From assembly GCF_000423305.1 (NCBI RefSeq), contig NZ_KE383999.1, positions 179,667 to 243,666 on the forward strand: a stretch of 64,000 nucleotides of DNA, written 5' to 3'. The translations under genes and the position numbers were made by a program. Of this stretch, positions 62,978 through 64,000 are shown piece by piece (positions within the stretch are counted from its first letter, which is position 1; each line of letters starts with the position of its first letter). This DNA is from Legionella moravica DSM 19234. Lineage in GTDB: Bacteria > Pseudomonadota > Gammaproteobacteria > Legionellales > Legionellaceae. The notes under the pieces were generated by a model. The model made no database searches. It worked only from the letters and a program-made list of their open reading frames with translations, and was not told the DNA's origin.

Positions 62978-64000
62978 ATGCAAGTTACTGTTGATCCTGT
63001 AAAATTTTATAAATGGAGTGCAGGAAATAGCGATCATAAGTTGGCTCTTAACTCCTTTTTACTAACCTGTACTGCGGATGGAGTGTGGCACAGCAATCGA
63101 AGTTATGAGTACACTTATAAGAATACGCAATATCACTTTAGTTTTACACAGTCGTTCATTAAGAGTCAGCGGAAAGAAGGTAAATCTGGTTATAAATTAT
63201 CTGTATTTGATACAAATAAGACGCCTATTGGTAAAGGAGGTTATGCTGTAGTTTATCCTATTATTGCTACCTTTATCCAATATGATGAAGGGCGAATACT
63301 TGCTAAAACTGGAAGGCCCAAAGTGGTTAAAATCCAGAAGAATCTTGAAAAAGATAAAGCGCGATCAGTTCTTGAGGAACACGATAGACTGGCTCAAGCC
63401 GCGCATTTACGAGTCAAAAAGCCTTTATTTTCTGAAGAGGGCCAAGGTAATCAAAGCTATTTGGTTATTGAGCAGGCTCGAGGATTTACTCTGGAGCAGG
63501 TTTTAAATCCCCAGAAGCGCTCCCAAATTATCGATAAAATACCCAGCTTATCAGTGCAAAAACGCCTTGAATTGACCTTGGCTATATTGAATGCAATCAA
63601 ATCTCAAGTCATTGAACGAAAATTAGTCCATAGAGATATAAAACCTGGAAACATAATGATCGATTTCAGTCAGGATCCTCCCAGGGCCATCTTGATTGAT
63701 TATGGCTTTGCGATGGTTCAGGAACATCAAGATTTTCGAAGGCTTGGTACACGAGCGTATCGTTCTCCGGAATCCTTTGAGAGTAGACCGGTTTATACAC
63801 CCAAGTCCGATATTTATTCAGCTGGCAGGGTATTAAGCTATGTGTGGGGTGATCCGTATCAGAATTATTACATCAATCGTACCAAAGATTATGATTTTAT
63901 AAAAATCAAATCAACTAATGAGCAATTATTCTCACTTCCTGAAATTCAGTTGTATCTCGATGAAGCAGATCAACAGTCAATTAAGGGATGCCTCAAGCAG
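62978..64000 (+). CDS. legK1: Eukaryotic-like Ser/Thr protein kinase LegK1 (partial, runs off right edge)
   Basis: 341 codons are visible from ATG 62978; the C-terminus is outside the window. The kinase domain starts near residue 83: glycine loop IGKGGYAVVYP (84-94), Lys118 in VVKIQK, catalytic loop VHRDIKPGNIMID (217-229; Asp220), DYG in place of DFG at Asp241, and the APE-like RSPESFESRP with PKSDIYSAG. Residues 1-80 are a non-kinase N-terminal region. LegK1 is a known Dot/Icm effector that phosphorylates host IkappaB-family proteins and activates NF-kappaB. The identification rests on kinase motifs plus a position about 25 genes after relA, which fits the remembered locus lpg1483. Confidence 0.85.
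   Translation, partial: MQVTVDPVKFYKWSAGNSDHKLALNSFLLTCTADGVWHSNRSYEYTYKNTQYHFSFTQSFIKSQRKEGKSGYKLSVFDTNKTPIGKGGYAVVYPIIATFIQYDEGRILAKTGRPKVVKIQKNLEKDKARSVLEEHDRLAQAAHLRVKKPLFSEEGQGNQSYLVIEQARGFTLEQVLNPQKRSQIIDKIPSLSVQKRLELTLAILNAIKSQVIERKLVHRDIKPGNIMIDFSQDPPRAILIDYGFAMVQEHQDFRRLGTRAYRSPESFESRPVYTPKSDIYSAGRVLSYVWGDPYQNYYINRTKDYDFIKIKSTNEQLFSLPEIQLYLDEADQQSIKGCLKQ

Overview
The window looks like chromosomal DNA of Legionella pneumophila or a very close relative. Supporting signs are the AT-rich composition, the gene order cpxA-cpxR-corC-ybeY-phoH, plcB-type phospholipase C next to rlmD-relA, a biotin cluster, and a LegK1-type protein kinase at the right edge. Several large proteins also have eukaryote-like or toxin-like domains typical of Dot/Icm effectors. 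Species and effector names rest on remembered family and order knowledge, not on a search.

Layout. 1-2709 (minus) is the N-terminal 903 codons of a TPR-like protein ending in a poly-serine tract made by a 9-base tandem repeat. 2.9-6.4 kb (minus) has a lipoprotein, a nucleoside salvage operon (cdd-punA-deoC) and a membrane protein. 6.4-10.8 kb (minus) is a tightly overlapping run phoH-ybeY-corC-cpxR-cpxA. 10.9-16.1 kb (plus) holds a PHP phosphoesterase, a Sua5/YciO protein, trpS, scpA, scpB and rluB. 16.1-22.9 kb is accessory: a SET-domain protein with a C-terminal membrane segment, a broken small gene, an orphan HPt protein, a secreted choloylglycine-hydrolase-family enzyme, a decayed ISAs1 element, a lipoprotein of the endonuclease/exonuclease/phosphatase (EEP) fold, and a zinc phospholipase C. 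22.9-39.6 kb is mostly housekeeping (rlmD, relA, alaC, recJ, dusA, secA, mutT, zapD), interrupted by a toxin-type glycosyltransferase after relA and an outer-membrane barrel protein before secA. 39.8-42.3 kb is an insertion of an ISAs1 remnant plus a second DXD glycosyltransferase between zapD and coaE. 42.5-50.0 kb has the biotin genes: divergent bioA and bioBFHD. bioA runs into an EAL protein, a Cys-rich secreted protein and coaE through overlapping codons. 50.1-56.8 kb has a third ISAs1 remnant, fmdB-type, DUF502, aspS, an MscK-type channel and mutH. 56.9-64.0 kb is a candidate effector cluster: two paralogous proteins resembling the SidE phosphodiesterase domain, two unrecognised membrane-associated proteins, and the start of LegK1.

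Main points of interest: (i) the tandem SidE-PDE-like pair beside legK1; (ii) two different DXD glycosyltransferases set into housekeeping neighbourhoods; (iii) three ISAs1-derived deletion elements with perfect or near-perfect ends and 10-base target duplications; (iv) a BirA-operator-like palindrome between bioA and bioB; (v) the serine-tract repeat at the left edge; (vi) a SET-domain protein with a tail anchor. No rRNA, tRNA or CRISPR array was seen.
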